Assembly (NCBI GenBank): GCA_019234815.1
Contig: JAFALA010000051.1
Coordinates: 1 to 35,518 of the forward strand
Length of the DNA stretch: 35,518 bases
Direction: 5' to 3'
DNA from: Burkholderiaceae bacterium
GTDB taxonomy: Bacteria; Pseudomonadota; Gammaproteobacteria; Burkholderiales; Burkholderiaceae_C
The notes under the pieces were generated by a model that worked only from the letters and a program-made list of their open reading frames with translations, did no database searches and was not told the DNA's origin. Shown piece after piece: positions 13,847-23,828 of this stretch (positions are counted from its first letter, which is position 1; each line of letters begins with the position of its first letter). The translations under genes were made by a program, and so were the position numbers.

Positions 13847-15158
13847 CCACACGCACGACCCGGCGGCATGCGCCTGGGTGGCCAGCGCCAACGAGGCGCA
13901 GGCCGATTTCCCCATCCAGAACCTGCCTTACGGTCTGTTCCGCCGCGCCGGCCACAACGAGTCGTGGCGCGTCGGCGTGGCCATTGGCGACCAGATCCTT
14001 GATCTCCGGCTGGCGGCCAGCGCGGGTCGCTGGGAAACCCCGGTCGAGGTCTCGCTGCAGGACCTGGCCAATGGCGACCTGAACGCCTTCATGGCGCGGC
14101 CGCGCGCTGCCCAGCGGGCATTGCGCCATGCCTTGTTCGCGGCTTTGGTGGAAGGCAGTCCGCAGCAGAAGGCCTTGAGCGCTTGCCTGGTCGCGCAAAG
14201 CGCCGTCGAGATGGCCGTGCCCTGCCGCATCGGCGACTACACCGACTTCTACACGGGCATCCATCACGCCGTGGCGGTGGGCAAGCTGTTCCGGCCCGAT
14301 AACCCGCTGCTGCCGAACTACAAATGGGTGCCGATCGGCTACCACGGCCGGGCCTCGTCGATTGGCGTGTCGGGGCAGCAGGTGCGCCGGCCCTGGGGCC
14401 AGCTGAAGAGCCCCGACGCTGACGCGCCGGTGTTCGCGCCCTGCAAGCGCCTGGACTACGAGCTGGAGCTGGCGCTGTTCGTCGGCGCCGGCAACGCCCT
14501 GGGCGAACCCGTGGCCATGGCGCAGGCTGAAGCGCACATGTTCGGCATGTGCCTGCTGAACGACTGGTCGGCGCGCGACCTGCAGGCCTGGGAGTACCAG
14601 CCGCTGGGCCCGTTCCTGGCCAAGAGCTTCGCCTCGACGATCTCGCCCTGGATCGTCACCCTGGACGCCCTGGCGCCGTTCCGCTGCGCCTTCGAGCGCC
14701 CGGAAGGCGATCCGCAGCCGCTGCCCTACCTGGATTCGGCGCAGAACCGCAGCCACGGCGCGATGGACATCGAACTCGAAGTCTGGCTGCAGACGGCGGC
14801 CATGCGCGAGCAGGGGCAGGCCGCCGTGCGCGTGAGCCGCTCCAACTTCAGGCACGCCTACTGGACCCTGGCTCAGATGCTGAGCCACCATGCGAGCAAT
14901 GGCTGCAATCTGCAGCCCGGCGACCTGATGGGCACGGGCACCTTGTCCGGTCCGAATGCGGACGAGGCGGGGTCTCTGCTCGAGCTCTCCGCCGGCAGCA
15001 AGCAGGCGCTCAAGCTGCCCAACGGCGAGACGCGGATCTTCCTGCAGGACGGCGACACGGTGACGCTGCGTGCTGCGGCCGAGCGTGCCGGCGCGCGGCG
15101 AATCGGGTTTGGGGATTGTGCGGCAACGGTGGTGGCGGCTGCAGTGGGCCAAGCCTAG
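13839..15158 (+). CDS. fahA: Fumarylacetoacetase
   Basis: This 439-residue enzyme cleaves fumarylacetoacetate to fumarate and acetoacetate, the last step of tyrosine/homogentisate breakdown. The length fits the two-domain FAH family (about 420-440). Key motifs are Asp-Tyr-Thr-Asp-Phe-Tyr-Thr-Gly-Ile-His-His (metal Asp and catalytic His, about residues 129-139), Tyr-His-Gly-Arg-Ala-Ser-Ser, Glu-Leu-Glu-Leu-Ala (metal Glu pair), Asn-Asp-Trp-Ser-Ala-Arg-Asp-Leu-Gln-Ala-Trp-Glu-Tyr and Pro-Phe-Leu-Ala-Lys-Ser-Phe. The ATG at 13839 is chosen for its GGCGGGAG ribosome site and its overlap with the VOC gene. Homogentisate dioxygenase and maleylacetoacetate isomerase genes are not in the window, so the pathway must be completed elsewhere. 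Confidence 0.95.
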   Translation: MIDHTHDPAACAWVASANEAQADFPIQNLPYGLFRRAGHNESWRVGVAIGDQILDLRLAASAGRWETPVEVSLQDLANGDLNAFMARPRAAQRALRHALFAALVEGSPQQKALSACLVAQSAVEMAVPCRIGDYTDFYTGIHHAVAVGKLFRPDNPLLPNYKWVPIGYHGRASSIGVSGQQVRRPWGQLKSPDADAPVFAPCKRLDYELELALFVGAGNALGEPVAMAQAEAHMFGMCLLNDWSARDLQAWEYQPLGPFLAKSFASTISPWIVTLDALAPFRCAFERPEGDPQPLPYLDSAQNRSHGAMDIELEVWLQTAAMREQGQAAVRVSRSNFRHAYWTLAQMLSHHASNGCNLQPGDLMGTGTLSGPNADEAGSLLELSAGSKQALKLPNGETRIFLQDGDTVTLRAAAERAGARRIGFGDCAATVVAAAVGQA

Positions 15159-15229
15159 AACGCTGCCTTGGGGTCTGGGTCAGCAAAGCGACCTCAAACA
15201 GCATGCCAGGGTGGAGTTGATGCGGTCGA

Positions 15230-15248
15230 ATACAGAATTCTGTATAGT
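15230..15248 (+). promoter_or_regulatory. Promoter/operator of the toxin-antitoxin operon
   Basis: ATACAGAATTCTGTAT (15230-15245) is a perfect 16-bp palindrome overlapping a -10-like TATAGT (15243-15248). The position is right for autorepression by the antitoxin or antitoxin-toxin complex. A TTGATG at 15217-15222 could be the -35, but the spacing of 20 is long. The -10 ends six bases before the ATG, so the mRNA may be leaderless. Confidence 0.6.
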
Positions 15249-15254
15249 TGACGC

Positions 15255-15500
15255 ATGAAAACCACGCTCGATCTGAATGATCAACTGCTGACTGATGCCA
15301 AGGCTTTGGCAGCGCAGCAGCGCACCAGCCTGACCCGTTTGATCGAGGAAGGGTTGCAATTGCGGCTGCGCGCCAAAGAAATGAGCCAGGTGCGTGCACG
15401 CAAGCGCTTGCCCGTCTTCAAGGGGCGCGGCGGCTTGGCGTCGGGCGTTGACCCGACGAGCAACAAGTCATTGCTCGCGGCGCTGGACGATGACGCCTGA
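15255..15500 (+). CDS. vapB: VapB-type ribbon-helix-helix antitoxin
   Basis: This is an 81-residue antitoxin. The N-terminal strand Met-Lys-Thr-Thr-Leu-Asp-Leu-Asn-Asp and two helices (Leu-Leu-Thr-Asp-Ala-Lys-Ala-Leu-Ala; Ser-Leu-Thr-Arg-Leu-Ile-Glu-Glu-Gly-Leu) give the ribbon-helix-helix DNA-binding fold. The C-terminal basic then acidic tail (ending Leu-Asp-Asp-Asp-Ala) would wrap the toxin. It overlaps the toxin gene by 11 bases, the usual antitoxin-first order. There is no Shine-Dalgarno sequence before the ATG. It would neutralise VapC and repress the operon through the palindrome just upstream. Confidence 0.85.
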   Translation: MKTTLDLNDQLLTDAKALAAQQRTSLTRLIEEGLQLRLRAKEMSQVRARKRLPVFKGRGGLASGVDPTSNKSLLAALDDDA

Positions 15501-15924
15501 CGTCAACGTCCTGGTCGCTGCATCGCGCAGCGACCATCCGCATCACGCTGTCGCGCTCGCCTGGCTTGAGGAAGCCTTGGCGAATGCCGCGTCAGGGGCG
15601 TCCTTTATGTTGATGCCCATGGTATTGACGAGTGTTCTGCGCCTGGTGACCAGCCCCAGGATTTTCGTCCAGCCGACGCCTGTGGTTGATGCAGTCGACT
15701 TCATCGACGCCCTACTCGCCGCGCCCGGCGTGCAATTGGCATCGCTGGGGCCAGAATGGCCCAAGCTGCGACAGATGTGCCTGGACAAGCAACTGGGTGG
15801 TAACGACATTCCGGATGCATGGCTGGCAGCCGCCGTTGAGCAACTGGGCGAGCATCTGGTCAGCTTTGACCGTGATTTCAAGAAACTGCTGGGGCGTGCT
15901 CGGTTCACGCTGTTGCGGGCTTGA
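15490..15924 (+). CDS. vapC: VapC-type PIN-domain ribonuclease toxin
   Basis: This 144-residue toxin starts at ATG 15490 inside the antitoxin gene. PIN features are Asp4 in Thr-Pro-Asp-Val-Asn-Val-Leu-Val-Ala-Ala, Pro-His-His-Ala-Val-Ala, Val-Leu-Arg-Leu-Val-Thr-Ser-Pro-Arg-Ile-Phe near residue 48, Asp in Ile-Pro-Asp-Ala-Trp-Leu-Ala-Ala and Asp in Val-Ser-Phe-Asp-Arg-Asp-Phe near 127. The second acidic residue of classical PIN domains, expected just before the Leu-Arg-Leu segment, is not seen; from memory this is common in the 140-residue VapC subgroup with Leu-Arg-x-x-Thr-x-Pro. Function by family: Mg-dependent endoribonuclease. It is convergent with mpl, ending 16 bases from it. Confidence 0.85.
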   Translation: MTPDVNVLVAASRSDHPHHAVALAWLEEALANAASGASFMLMPMVLTSVLRLVTSPRIFVQPTPVVDAVDFIDALLAAPGVQLASLGPEWPKLRQMCLDKQLGGNDIPDAWLAAAVEQLGEHLVSFDRDFKKLLGRARFTLLRA

Positions 15925-15940
15925 AGTGCAAGGAATCGTT

Positions 15941-17314
15941 TCAGCCCTTTGTGGTCAAACCCGCCAGCAACTTCTCATGAATCCCGCCAAAGCCGCCATT
16001 GCTCATGCACAGCACATGGTCGCCAGGACGCGCGGCCTTCAGCACGGCCTTGACCAGCGCGTCGACGCCGTCGCAGACCAGGGCCTGTTCGCCCATGGGT
16101 GCCAGCGCCTCATGGGCATCCCAGCCCAGGCCGGCCTGGTTGCAGAAGCTCAGGTCGGCTTCTTCCAGTGACCAGGGCAGCTGCGCCTTCATGGTGCCCA
16201 GCTTCATGGTGTTGGAGCGCGGCTCGAACACGGCCAGGATGCGCTCGGCGGGCGCAATCTTGCGGCGCAGGCCGTTGACGGTCATGCGTATGGCCGTGGG
16301 GTGGTGGGCGAAGTCGTCGTAGACCTTCACGCCGGCCACTTCGCCGCGCAGCTCCAGGCGGCGCCGCACGTTCTTGAATTCGGCCAGCGCCAGCGCCGAC
16401 TGCTCGGGCGTGATGCCCACGTGCTCGGCGGCGGCCATGGCCGCCAGCGCGTTGAGCTGGTTGTGCTCGCCCAGCAGCGACCACTCGACGCGCGCCACCT
16501 TGAGGCTGCCGCGCAGCACGTCGAAGGCCTGCGGTTCGCCGCGGGCGCGCAGGCTGCCGCTTTCCTCCTTGCGGGATCCGAAGCGCTGCACCTCGCTCCA
16601 GCAGCCCCTGGCGAGCACGCGCTGCAGGGCTTCTTCGCGGGCATTGATGACCAGGCGGCCGCTGGCCGGCACGGTGCGGACCAGGTGGTGGAACTGGGTC
16701 TCGATGGCGGCCAGGTCGGCAAAGATGTCGGCGTGGTCGAATTCGAGGTTGTTCAGGACGGCGGTGCGGGGCCGGTAGTGCACGAATTTGCTGCGTTTGT
16801 CGAAAAACGCCGTGTCGTACTCGTCCGCCTCGATGACGAAGGTGGCGCCCGTTCCCAGGCGCGCCGAAACCCCGAAATTCTGCGGCACGCCGCCGACCAG
16901 GAAGCCGGGGTTCAGGCCCGCGCGCTCCAGGATCCAGGCCAGCATCGAGGTGGTGGTGGTCTTGCCATGCGTGCCGGCCACGGCCAGCACGTGGCGGCCC
17001 TGCAGCACGTGCTCGGCCAGCCATTGCGGTCCGCTGGTGTAGGGCGCTCCGGCGTCGAGGATGGCCTCCATCAAGGGGAACTTGCCTTCGCTGGAGCGCG
17101 TCACCACGTTGCCGATCACGAACAGGTCGGGCTTGAGCGCCAGCTGCTCGGCGCCGAAGCCCTGGATCAGCTCGATGCTCAGCGCCTGCAGCTGGTCCGA
17201 CATCGGCGGGTAGACATTGGCATCGCAGCCGGTGACCTTGTGGCCGGCCTCGCGGGCCAGCGCGGCCAGCCCGCCCATGAAGGTGCCGCAGATGCCCAGA
17301 ACGTGGATGTGCAT
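15941..17314 (-). CDS. mpl: UDP-N-acetylmuramate:L-Ala-gamma-D-Glu-meso-DAP ligase
   Basis: This 457-residue cytosolic murein-recycling ligase joins the recovered tripeptide to UDP-MurNAc. The start His-Ile-His-Val-Leu-Gly-Ile-Cys-Gly-Thr-Phe-Met-Gly-Gly is the Mpl version of the Mur N-terminal Rossmann motif. The ATP loop Gly-Thr-His-Gly-Lys-Thr-Thr-Thr-Thr is near residue 115. Glu-Ala-Asp-Glu-Tyr-Asp-Thr-Ala-Phe-Phe-Asp-Lys-Arg-Ser-Lys is diagnostic of Mpl versus MurC. Asp-Asp-Phe-Ala-His-His-Pro-Thr-Ala near 335 begins the C-terminal domain. The length equals E. coli Mpl. It follows hemL by 13 bases on the minus strand. Confidence 0.95.
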   Translation of the reverse strand: MHIHVLGICGTFMGGLAALAREAGHKVTGCDANVYPPMSDQLQALSIELIQGFGAEQLALKPDLFVIGNVVTRSSEGKFPLMEAILDAGAPYTSGPQWLAEHVLQGRHVLAVAGTHGKTTTTSMLAWILERAGLNPGFLVGGVPQNFGVSARLGTGATFVIEADEYDTAFFDKRSKFVHYRPRTAVLNNLEFDHADIFADLAAIETQFHHLVRTVPASGRLVINAREEALQRVLARGCWSEVQRFGSRKEESGSLRARGEPQAFDVLRGSLKVARVEWSLLGEHNQLNALAAMAAAEHVGITPEQSALALAEFKNVRRRLELRGEVAGVKVYDDFAHHPTAIRMTVNGLRRKIAPAERILAVFEPRSNTMKLGTMKAQLPWSLEEADLSFCNQAGLGWDAHEALAPMGEQALVCDGVDALVKAVLKAARPGDHVLCMSNGGFGGIHEKLLAGLTTKG

Positions 17315-17327
17315 ATCGGTCAGCGGT

Positions 17328-18614
<1,287 letters not shown>

Positions 18615-18679
18615 GGAGGGTCTCGTACCTGGCTTGAAGGGGTGCTGCCGCGACGGCGGCAGCATGGACATGAAGGAGG

Positions 18680-19624
18680 TCAGTGAATGCGGCGCGGCCC
18701 GCGGCCGGCGGGGGTGTCGTCCGTCAGGGCGTCCGCGCTTTCGGATCCAGCCGCGGCCTCCTCGTCTTCGGGCGGAATGGCCCAGAAGAAGCGGTCGGGA
18801 ATGACGTTGCCCATGCCCGGCCTGAAGCCCGCGTCCAGCGCCTGGTCGAGGAAGGACAAGGCCTCGCCGACGGCCGCATGCACTTCGGCGCCCACCGACA
18901 GCAGGGCCGCCAGCGACGCCGACAGCGTTTCGCCGGCCCCCACGAAGTTGACTTCGAAGCGTTCGAAGCGCTCGCCGGTGATCGGGCCGGCCGGCGTGGC
19001 CAGCACGTTGTCGACGAACTGGTTGGGCAGGCTGATGCCGGTGACCAGCACATGCGCCGTGCCGTGCTGGCCGGCGGCCACGGCCAGTTCGCGCGGCGAA
19101 GCGGGGCGGTCGGCCTCCCAGTCGGGCAGCAGGAAGTCGGTCAGGGTCTTGTGGTTGCCGACCAGGATCAGCGTCTGCGGCAGCACCAGTTCGCGGAAGG
19201 CGTCGAGGTAGCTCTGCTGCTGCTCGTCATCCAGCCAGCTGATGGTGGGCAGATAGGCCACCAGCGGCACGTCGGGATAGTCGCTCAGGACCTCGGCCAC
19301 GGCGCTGATGCCTTCGGCGCTGCCCAGGAAGCCGACCTTCCAGGCGGCGACGGGGATGTCCTCCAGCACGCTGCGGGCCTGCTCGACGATGAGCTCGCTC
19401 TCCAGCGTCTGGTGCTCGAAGGTCTCGGCGGTGTCGCGCAGCACGATGGCGGTGACGACGGGCAGCGCGTGCGCGCCCATCGCGGCAATCGTGGCGACGT
19501 CGCCGGCAATGCCGGCCGCGCCGCTGGGCTCGCTGGCATTGAAGCTCATCACGCAGGCCGGCGCTTGGTTCTCGGCGTCGGGCTGCGCCGTGGCGGGGTC
19601 GTTGGAGTGGTCTGGGCTGCTCAT
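18680..19624 (-). CDS. thiD: Divergent hydroxymethylpyrimidine/phosphomethylpyrimidine kinase-like protein (ThiD family)
   Basis: This is a ~314-residue ribokinase-fold protein. Recognisable elements are [10 protein letters not shown] near residue 34, followed by [11 protein letters not shown], the ThiD N-terminal pattern, and [12 protein letters not shown] at the anion-hole position. Several consensus residues differ. The Ala-Gly-Thr-Asp lead-in is Phe-Asn-Ala-Ser-Glu, the Thr-Pro-Asn-Leu-Pro-Glu-Ala segment is replaced by Val-Gly-Asn-His-Lys, and Gly-Thr-Gly-Cys-Thr is Gly-Ala-Gly-Glu-Thr. Both ends carry non-conserved acidic extensions. It may be a thiamine kinase with altered chemistry or a repurposed paralogue. 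The start at 19624 is favoured over 19654; both have weak ribosome sites. It is divergent from rubredoxin. Confidence 0.7.
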   Translation of the reverse strand: MSSPDHSNDPATAQPDAENQAPACVMSFNASEPSGAAGIAGDVATIAAMGAHALPVVTAIVLRDTAETFEHQTLESELIVEQARSVLEDIPVAAWKVGFLGSAEGISAVAEVLSDYPDVPLVAYLPTISWLDDEQQQSYLDAFRELVLPQTLILVGNHKTLTDFLLPDWEADRPASPRELAVAAGQHGTAHVLVTGISLPNQFVDNVLATPAGPITGERFERFEVNFVGAGETLSASLAALLSVGAEVHAAVGEALSFLDQALDAGFRPGMGNVIPDRFFWAIPPEDEEAAAGSESADALTDDTPAGRGPRRIH

Positions 19625-19798
19625 GAATGAAGTGGTGTCCTCAGATGCAGGCATCTGGCGGGGAAGTGCATGCCTGGCATGCGCGTTGCGAAGCCGTATC
19701 GAGGCTGCCGCGGCGGCCTCGGCATAGGTGGAATCCCGTAGGCTGGAACCCTTGTTGCATCACGGTATTTTTGTTGCACGTCACGCTGGAGGCCATGG

Positions 19799-19818
19799 CT
19801 ACAATCTTTTCATTGTAG
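19799..19818. promoter_or_regulatory. Perfect inverted repeat between thiD-like gene and rubredoxin
   Basis: CTACAAT (19799-19805) and ATTGTAG (19812-19818) pair perfectly around CTTTTC, 23-42 bases before the rubredoxin start. Because TACAAT is a good -10 hexamer, the repeat offers a -10 box on each strand, which would give overlapping divergent promoters. A TTGCAC at 19774-19779 is a possible plus-strand -35, but the spacer is 20. An operator is the alternative reading. Confidence 0.45.
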
Positions 19819-19840
19819 TGATCAATAGAGACCATATAAC

Positions 19841-20014
19841 GTGAGTGAACCAAGTACCTGGATGTGCCTGATCTGCGGCTGGATTTACGATGAAGCCACA
19901 GGCGATCCTGAGCACGGTATCGCCCCGGGTACGGCCTGGGCCGACGTGGACATGAACTGGACCTGTCCCGAATGCGGCGCCCGCAAGGAAGACTTTGAAA
20001 TGGTTCGCATCTGA
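19841..20014 (+). CDS. rubA: Rubredoxin
   Basis: This is a 57-residue one-iron electron carrier starting at GTG 19841. The iron site is complete: Cys9-Leu-Ile-Cys12-Gly and Cys42-Pro-Glu-Cys45-Gly. The fold-defining residues Trp-Ile-Tyr-Asp-Glu (14-18), Gly-Asp-Pro (21-23), Gly-Ile-Ala-Pro-Gly-Thr (26-31), Trp33 and Trp-Thr-Cys-Pro (40-43) are all present. It is cytoplasmic, and the redox partner is not visible here. It lies 74 bases before pilG on the same strand and may be co-transcribed with the chemosensory genes. I recall that rubredoxin beside pilG is common in betaproteobacteria, without a known reason. Confidence 0.95.
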   Translation: MSEPSTWMCLICGWIYDEATGDPEHGIAPGTAWADVDMNWTCPECGARKEDFEMVRI

Positions 20015-20088
20015 GGGCACCGCGCAATCGCGTACCAGGGAATCAGGCACGAGTCGATATCTGAATCCAACCATCAGGGAGATGGAGA

Positions 20089-20493
20089 TTGAATGATGAT
20101 GCTGTTCTGCAGGGCCATACGGCTTCAGCCAAGGTGCTGGTGATCGACGACAGCAACACCATACGCCGTAGCGCGGAGATCTTTCTCAAGCAGGGCGGCT
20201 ACGAGGTGGTGCTGGCCGAGGACGGCTTTGATGCGCTGTCCAAGCTGAGTGATTACAAGCCCGACCTGGTGTTCTGCGACATCCTGATGCCGCGCCTGGA
20301 CGGCTATCAGACCTGTGCCATCATCAAGCGCAACCCGCTGTTCGCGGAGGTGCCCGTGATCATGTTGTCGTCCAAGGACGGCCTGTTCGACAAGGCGCGC
20401 GGGCGCATGGTGGGGTCGCAGGACTACCTGACCAAGCCTTTCACCAAAGACCAGTTGCTGCAAGCGGTGCGCCTGCACCACGGCAGGGTTTGA
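20089..20493 (+). CDS. pilG: Type IV pilus response regulator PilG
   Basis: This is a 134-residue single-domain CheY-like receiver that acts downstream of ChpA to promote pilus extension. Receiver residues are Asp20-Asp21, phosphoacceptor Asp64 in Phe-Cys-Asp-Ile-Leu-Met-Pro, Ser94-Ser95 and Lys116. The stretch Met-Pro-Arg-Leu-Asp-Gly-Tyr-Gln-Thr-Cys and Met-Leu-Ser-Ser-Lys-Asp-Gly-Leu-Phe-Asp-Lys-Ala is characteristic of PilG. The start is a TTG at 20089, preceded by AGGGAGA; the nearby ATGs (20082, 20093) are out of frame. The weak start codon may limit expression. Confidence 0.93.
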   Translation: MNDDAVLQGHTASAKVLVIDDSNTIRRSAEIFLKQGGYEVVLAEDGFDALSKLSDYKPDLVFCDILMPRLDGYQTCAIIKRNPLFAEVPVIMLSSKDGLFDKARGRMVGSQDYLTKPFTKDQLLQAVRLHHGRV

Positions 20494-20506
20494 CCTAGGA
20501 CGACAC

Positions 20507-20872
20507 ATGGCCATTGAGAAAATCCTGTTGGTGGATGATTCCAAGACCGAGCTGCACTATCTCAGCGATCTGCTGGGCAAGCGCGGCTTCAAGGTGCGTA
20601 CCGCCGAGAACGGCGACGAAGCGCTCAAGCGCCTCTCCGAAGACCGGCCCGACCTGATCCTGATGGACGTCGTGATGCCGGGCCAGAACGGCTTCCAGCT
20701 CACGCGCACCATCACCCGCGATCCGCGCTTTGCCGGCATTCCGGTCATCATGTGCACCAGCAAGAACCAGGAGACCGACAAGGTCTGGGGCATGCGCCAG
20801 GGCGCCACCGACTACGTGGTCAAGCCTGTCAAGGCCGATGAACTGATGGGCAAGATCAAGGCGCTGGGCTGA
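20507..20872 (+). CDS. pilH: Type IV pilus response regulator PilH
   Basis: This is a 121-residue CheY-like receiver, the second output of the Chp system (linked to pilus retraction and phosphate drain in Pseudomonas). It has Asp10-Asp11, phosphoacceptor Asp54 in Leu-Met-Asp-Val-Val-Met-Pro, Thr84-Ser85 and Lys106. The Met-Cys-Thr-Ser-Lys-Asn-Gln-Glu-Thr-Asp segment and the Gly-Ala-Thr-Asp-Tyr-Val-Val-Lys-Pro-Val end are PilH-like. ATG 20507 follows pilG by 13 bases with an AGGA ribosome site, and the stop is one base before pilI. Confidence 0.94.
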   Translation: MAIEKILLVDDSKTELHYLSDLLGKRGFKVRTAENGDEALKRLSEDRPDLILMDVVMPGQNGFQLTRTITRDPRFAGIPVIMCTSKNQETDKVWGMRQGATDYVVKPVKADELMGKIKALG

Positions 20873-20873
20873 G

Positions 20874-21425
20874 ATGGCCAACAAGGAAGCCCTGCGCGAA
20901 CTCCAACAGCGTCTTGCGCATCGCATGCACGCGTCGCGCGACCAGCCCGACCTGGCCAGCTGGCTGGCGGTCGAATGCGCCGGGCAGAGTTTTCTTTTGT
21001 CGCTCAAGCAGGCGGCCGAAATTTTCGCGCCGCAGCCGATTCAGCAGGTGCCGCATTCAACGCCGTGGCTGCTGGGCGTGGCGAATCTGCGCGGCGGGCT
21101 GCACACGGTCGTCGATCTGGCGGCCTTTCTGGGACTGCGCGCCAGCGCGCGGCACGACGGCGCGGGTCTGCCGGCGGTGCCGGCGCAGCAGGCGCGCTTC
21201 ATCGCGTTCAACCCGGACCTGAATGTCAATGCCGCGCTGCAGGTGGACCGCCTGCTCGGGCTGCGCTCCGCGGAGCAATTCACGCCCTGGCCCGACGACG
21301 AGGGCTCGAACGCCCGGCCGCGGTTCGCGGCGCAGCGCTTGCGCGACGAGCGCGGTCAGCTCTGGCAGGTGCTGGACCTGGAAGCGCTGACCAGGCACGA
21401 GGTGTTTCTGAATATCGTGGGATGA
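20874..21425 (+). CDS. pilI: CheW-like adaptor PilI
   Basis: This 183-residue scaffold protein links the PilJ receptor to ChpA. CheW-type residues appear: [12 protein letters not shown] (about 40-51), [18 protein letters not shown] (about 59-76, the conserved Gly-x-x-Asn-x-Arg-Gly site) and Val-Val-Asp-Leu. It has a longer charged N-terminus than enteric CheW. The start overlaps closely with the pilH stop (TGAGATG), implying coupled translation. Confidence 0.92.
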   Translation: MANKEALRELQQRLAHRMHASRDQPDLASWLAVECAGQSFLLSLKQAAEIFAPQPIQQVPHSTPWLLGVANLRGGLHTVVDLAAFLGLRASARHDGAGLPAVPAQQARFIAFNPDLNVNAALQVDRLLGLRSAEQFTPWPDDEGSNARPRFAAQRLRDERGQLWQVLDLEALTRHEVFLNIVG

Positions 21426-21495
21426 ACCGTCGCAGTCACGCGGTGCAAGGCTGGGCATAACGACAACATCGACGACAACATTGCATGAGGGTGAG

Positions 21496-23778
21496 ATGAG
21501 CTTCCTGAACAAGATCAAGCGCGTGGGCCAGGGTGCCGGCACTGCAGAGGAAGTCGCAGTGACCCACAACACCTTGCTGGCGCCCTCGGTGGGGCAATCG
21601 CCGGTCAGCGCGTCGTCGTCCATCATTTCGGAGTCCATGCCGACGGGGCCGGGCGGCGCGGGCGGATTCTCGGAAACTTCGGCGCTCAATCCCTACAGCA
21701 GCATCCAAAACGGCGGGACGGAGGCGTCCGCAGCCTGGGAGGTCTCGCAAAGCCGCGACCGTCGGCTCAACCTGTTCTCGGGGCTGGTGGTGCTGGGCCT
21801 GATCGGGACGATCGCGACCGTGGGCTACAGCATGCTGGCCGGCAAGCAGACGGCCCGCCAGGTCGGCGACGTGGGCCAGGCCATGACGCATTCGCAGCGG
21901 CTCGCCAAGGCCGTGTCCGCCGCGGTGCTGGGCAATCCGCAGGCCTTTGCGGAAATGCGCGACAGCGCCCCGGTCCTGAGCGCGGTGATGAACGACCTGC
22001 GCAAGGGCCAGGGCGGCGTGATCCAGGCGCCCGGATCTTCGCAGGCCTTGCTCGACGCCCTGGCGCCGCAGGTGACGCAGACCGACGCCGCCGTCAAGGT
22101 CGTGCTGGACCAGGAAAAGGTGCTGATCGAGGCGGGCGGCGCCCTGCGCAGCATCAACCGCCAGTCCGCCGACCTGCTGGCCAGCGCGCAGGCCGTCTCG
22201 GCCGCGGCCATGCAGCAGAACAGCTCGCCGGCGGAAGTCGCGGCAGCGGCTCAGCTGGTCATGCTGACCCAGCGCATCGGCAAGAGCGCCAATGAATTCC
22301 TGACGCAGGACGGCGCCAGCGCGGAGGCGATTTTCTCCCTGGGCAAGGACTTGAAGGCTTTTCGCGAGATCAACGAGGGGCTGATCAAGGGCAATCCGGA
22401 ACTGCGCCTGAGCAGCGCCAAGGACGCGCAAATGCGCGAACGCCTGCAAAACCTGCAGCCACAGTACGAGGAAACGCGCAAGCAGGCCGCGGCGATCCTG
22501 AACAACCTGCAAGGCCTGGTGGCCGCCCGCGCCGCCGAGGCCAGGCTGCTGGCCGGCAGCGAACCCCTGCGCAAGAACCTGGAACAGCTGGCGCAGCGGC
22601 TCGAATACGCCGGCAGTGTGAGCTGGCCGGTGCTGCTAGCCATGCTGGCGGCGCTGGCGGCGCTGGTGGGCGGGGCCATCGGGTTCCTGCGCCTGTACGC
22701 GTCCTACCAGGCCCAGCGCGCCGCGATGGCCGAGTCGCAGAAGCAGGAGGCCGAATCGCAGGAGCGGGAAGCCAAGCGCGTGAATGACGCCAACCAGGCC
22801 GCGATTCTGCGTCTGATGAACGAGCTGCAGGCTGTTGCCGAGGGCGACCTGACGCAGCAGGCGACGGTGACGGAGGACATCACCGGCGCCATCGCCGACT
22901 CGGTCAACTACACCGTCGAGGAACTGCGCAACCTGGTTCAGCAGGTGCAGGACACGGCCTCGCGCGTGACCGAAACCACCGGCCTGGTCGACCAGACCTC
23001 GACCGAACTGCTGGCCGCGTCGACCGAGCAGTTGCATGAGATCCGCGCCACCGGCGAGGCGGTGCTGCAGATGGCCGGGCGCATCAACCAGGTGTCCGCG
23101 CAGGCGCAGGAAACGGCCGAGGTGGCCCGCCATTCGCGCGAGGCGGCCGAGCAAGGCAAGCAGGCGATGCAAAACAACATCGGCGGCATGCACCAGATCC
23201 GCGACCACATCCAGGAAACCTCCAAGCGCATCAAGCGCCTGGGCGAGTCCTCGCAGGAAATCGGCGAGATCACCGAACTGATTTCAGACATCACCGAGCA
23301 GACCAATGTGCTGGCCCTGAACGCCGCCATCCAGGCTGCGTCGGCCGGCGAAGCGGGCCGCGGCTTCTCGGTCGTGGCCGAGGAAGTGCAGCGGCTGGCG
23401 GAACGCTCCGCCGATGCCACGCGCCGCATCGCGGCCCTGGTCAAGACCATACAGACCGATACGCAGGATGCCGTCGCCGCCATGGAGCGCTCCACCGTGG
23501 GGGTGGTGCAGGGCACGCACCTGTCCGACGCGGCCGGCCGCGCGCTCAACGAGATCGACGAGGTGTCGCGGCGCCTGGACGAGCTGATCGCCCGCATTTC
23601 GACGCAGGCACTGGACGAGGCGCGCTCGGCCAACGAGGTAGCGGCCAACATCCAGCACATCTTCGCAGTGACCGAACAGACCGGCGAGGGGACCCGCTCG
23701 ACCGCGCAAATGGTGCATGAGCTGTCCCGATCGGCCGACGCGCTCAAGCAATCGGTGGCGCGCTTCAAGGTCGCCTGA
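21496..23778 (+). CDS. pilJ: Type IV pilus methyl-accepting chemotaxis receptor PilJ
   Basis: This 760-residue membrane receptor starts at ATG 21496 behind GAGGGTGAG. A cytoplasmic leader of ~90 residues (Ser/Thr/Gly-rich) precedes TM1 (about 92-115). A periplasmic region with two PilJ-type helical modules follows, then TM2 (about 376-400), a HAMP-like linker and a signalling domain. The hairpin tip is [18 protein letters not shown], then [11 protein letters not shown]. From the family, it senses pilus contact or pilin and controls ChpA. It sits between pilI and chpA in the standard order. Confidence 0.94.
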   Translation: MSFLNKIKRVGQGAGTAEEVAVTHNTLLAPSVGQSPVSASSSIISESMPTGPGGAGGFSETSALNPYSSIQNGGTEASAAWEVSQSRDRRLNLFSGLVVLGLIGTIATVGYSMLAGKQTARQVGDVGQAMTHSQRLAKAVSAAVLGNPQAFAEMRDSAPVLSAVMNDLRKGQGGVIQAPGSSQALLDALAPQVTQTDAAVKVVLDQEKVLIEAGGALRSINRQSADLLASAQAVSAAAMQQNSSPAEVAAAAQLVMLTQRIGKSANEFLTQDGASAEAIFSLGKDLKAFREINEGLIKGNPELRLSSAKDAQMRERLQNLQPQYEETRKQAAAILNNLQGLVAARAAEARLLAGSEPLRKNLEQLAQRLEYAGSVSWPVLLAMLAALAALVGGAIGFLRLYASYQAQRAAMAESQKQEAESQEREAKRVNDANQAAILRLMNELQAVAEGDLTQQATVTEDITGAIADSVNYTVEELRNLVQQVQDTASRVTETTGLVDQTSTELLAASTEQLHEIRATGEAVLQMAGRINQVSAQAQETAEVARHSREAAEQGKQAMQNNIGGMHQIRDHIQETSKRIKRLGESSQEIGEITELISDITEQTNVLALNAAIQAASAGEAGRGFSVVAEEVQRLAERSADATRRIAALVKTIQTDTQDAVAAMERSTVGVVQGTHLSDAAGRALNEIDEVSRRLDELIARISTQALDEARSANEVAANIQHIFAVTEQTGEGTRSTAQMVHELSRSADALKQSVARFKVA

Positions 23779-23828
23779 GCCGCATCACCCATCCATACGC
23801 ATCAAAGACCTACAAGGCAAGAACAGGC

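Noticed and set aside
15490..15924. VapC toxin considered inactive because one classical PIN acidic residue is missing
   Set aside because: From memory, the VapC subgroup with the Leu-Arg-x-x-Thr-x-Pro segment often lacks that residue; the other Asp positions are intact, so inactivity is not supported.
20082..20096. ATG start codons for pilG near 20082 and 20093
   Set aside because: Both are out of frame with the receiver domain; the in-frame TTG at 20089 with an AGGGAGA ribosome site is the only reasonable start.
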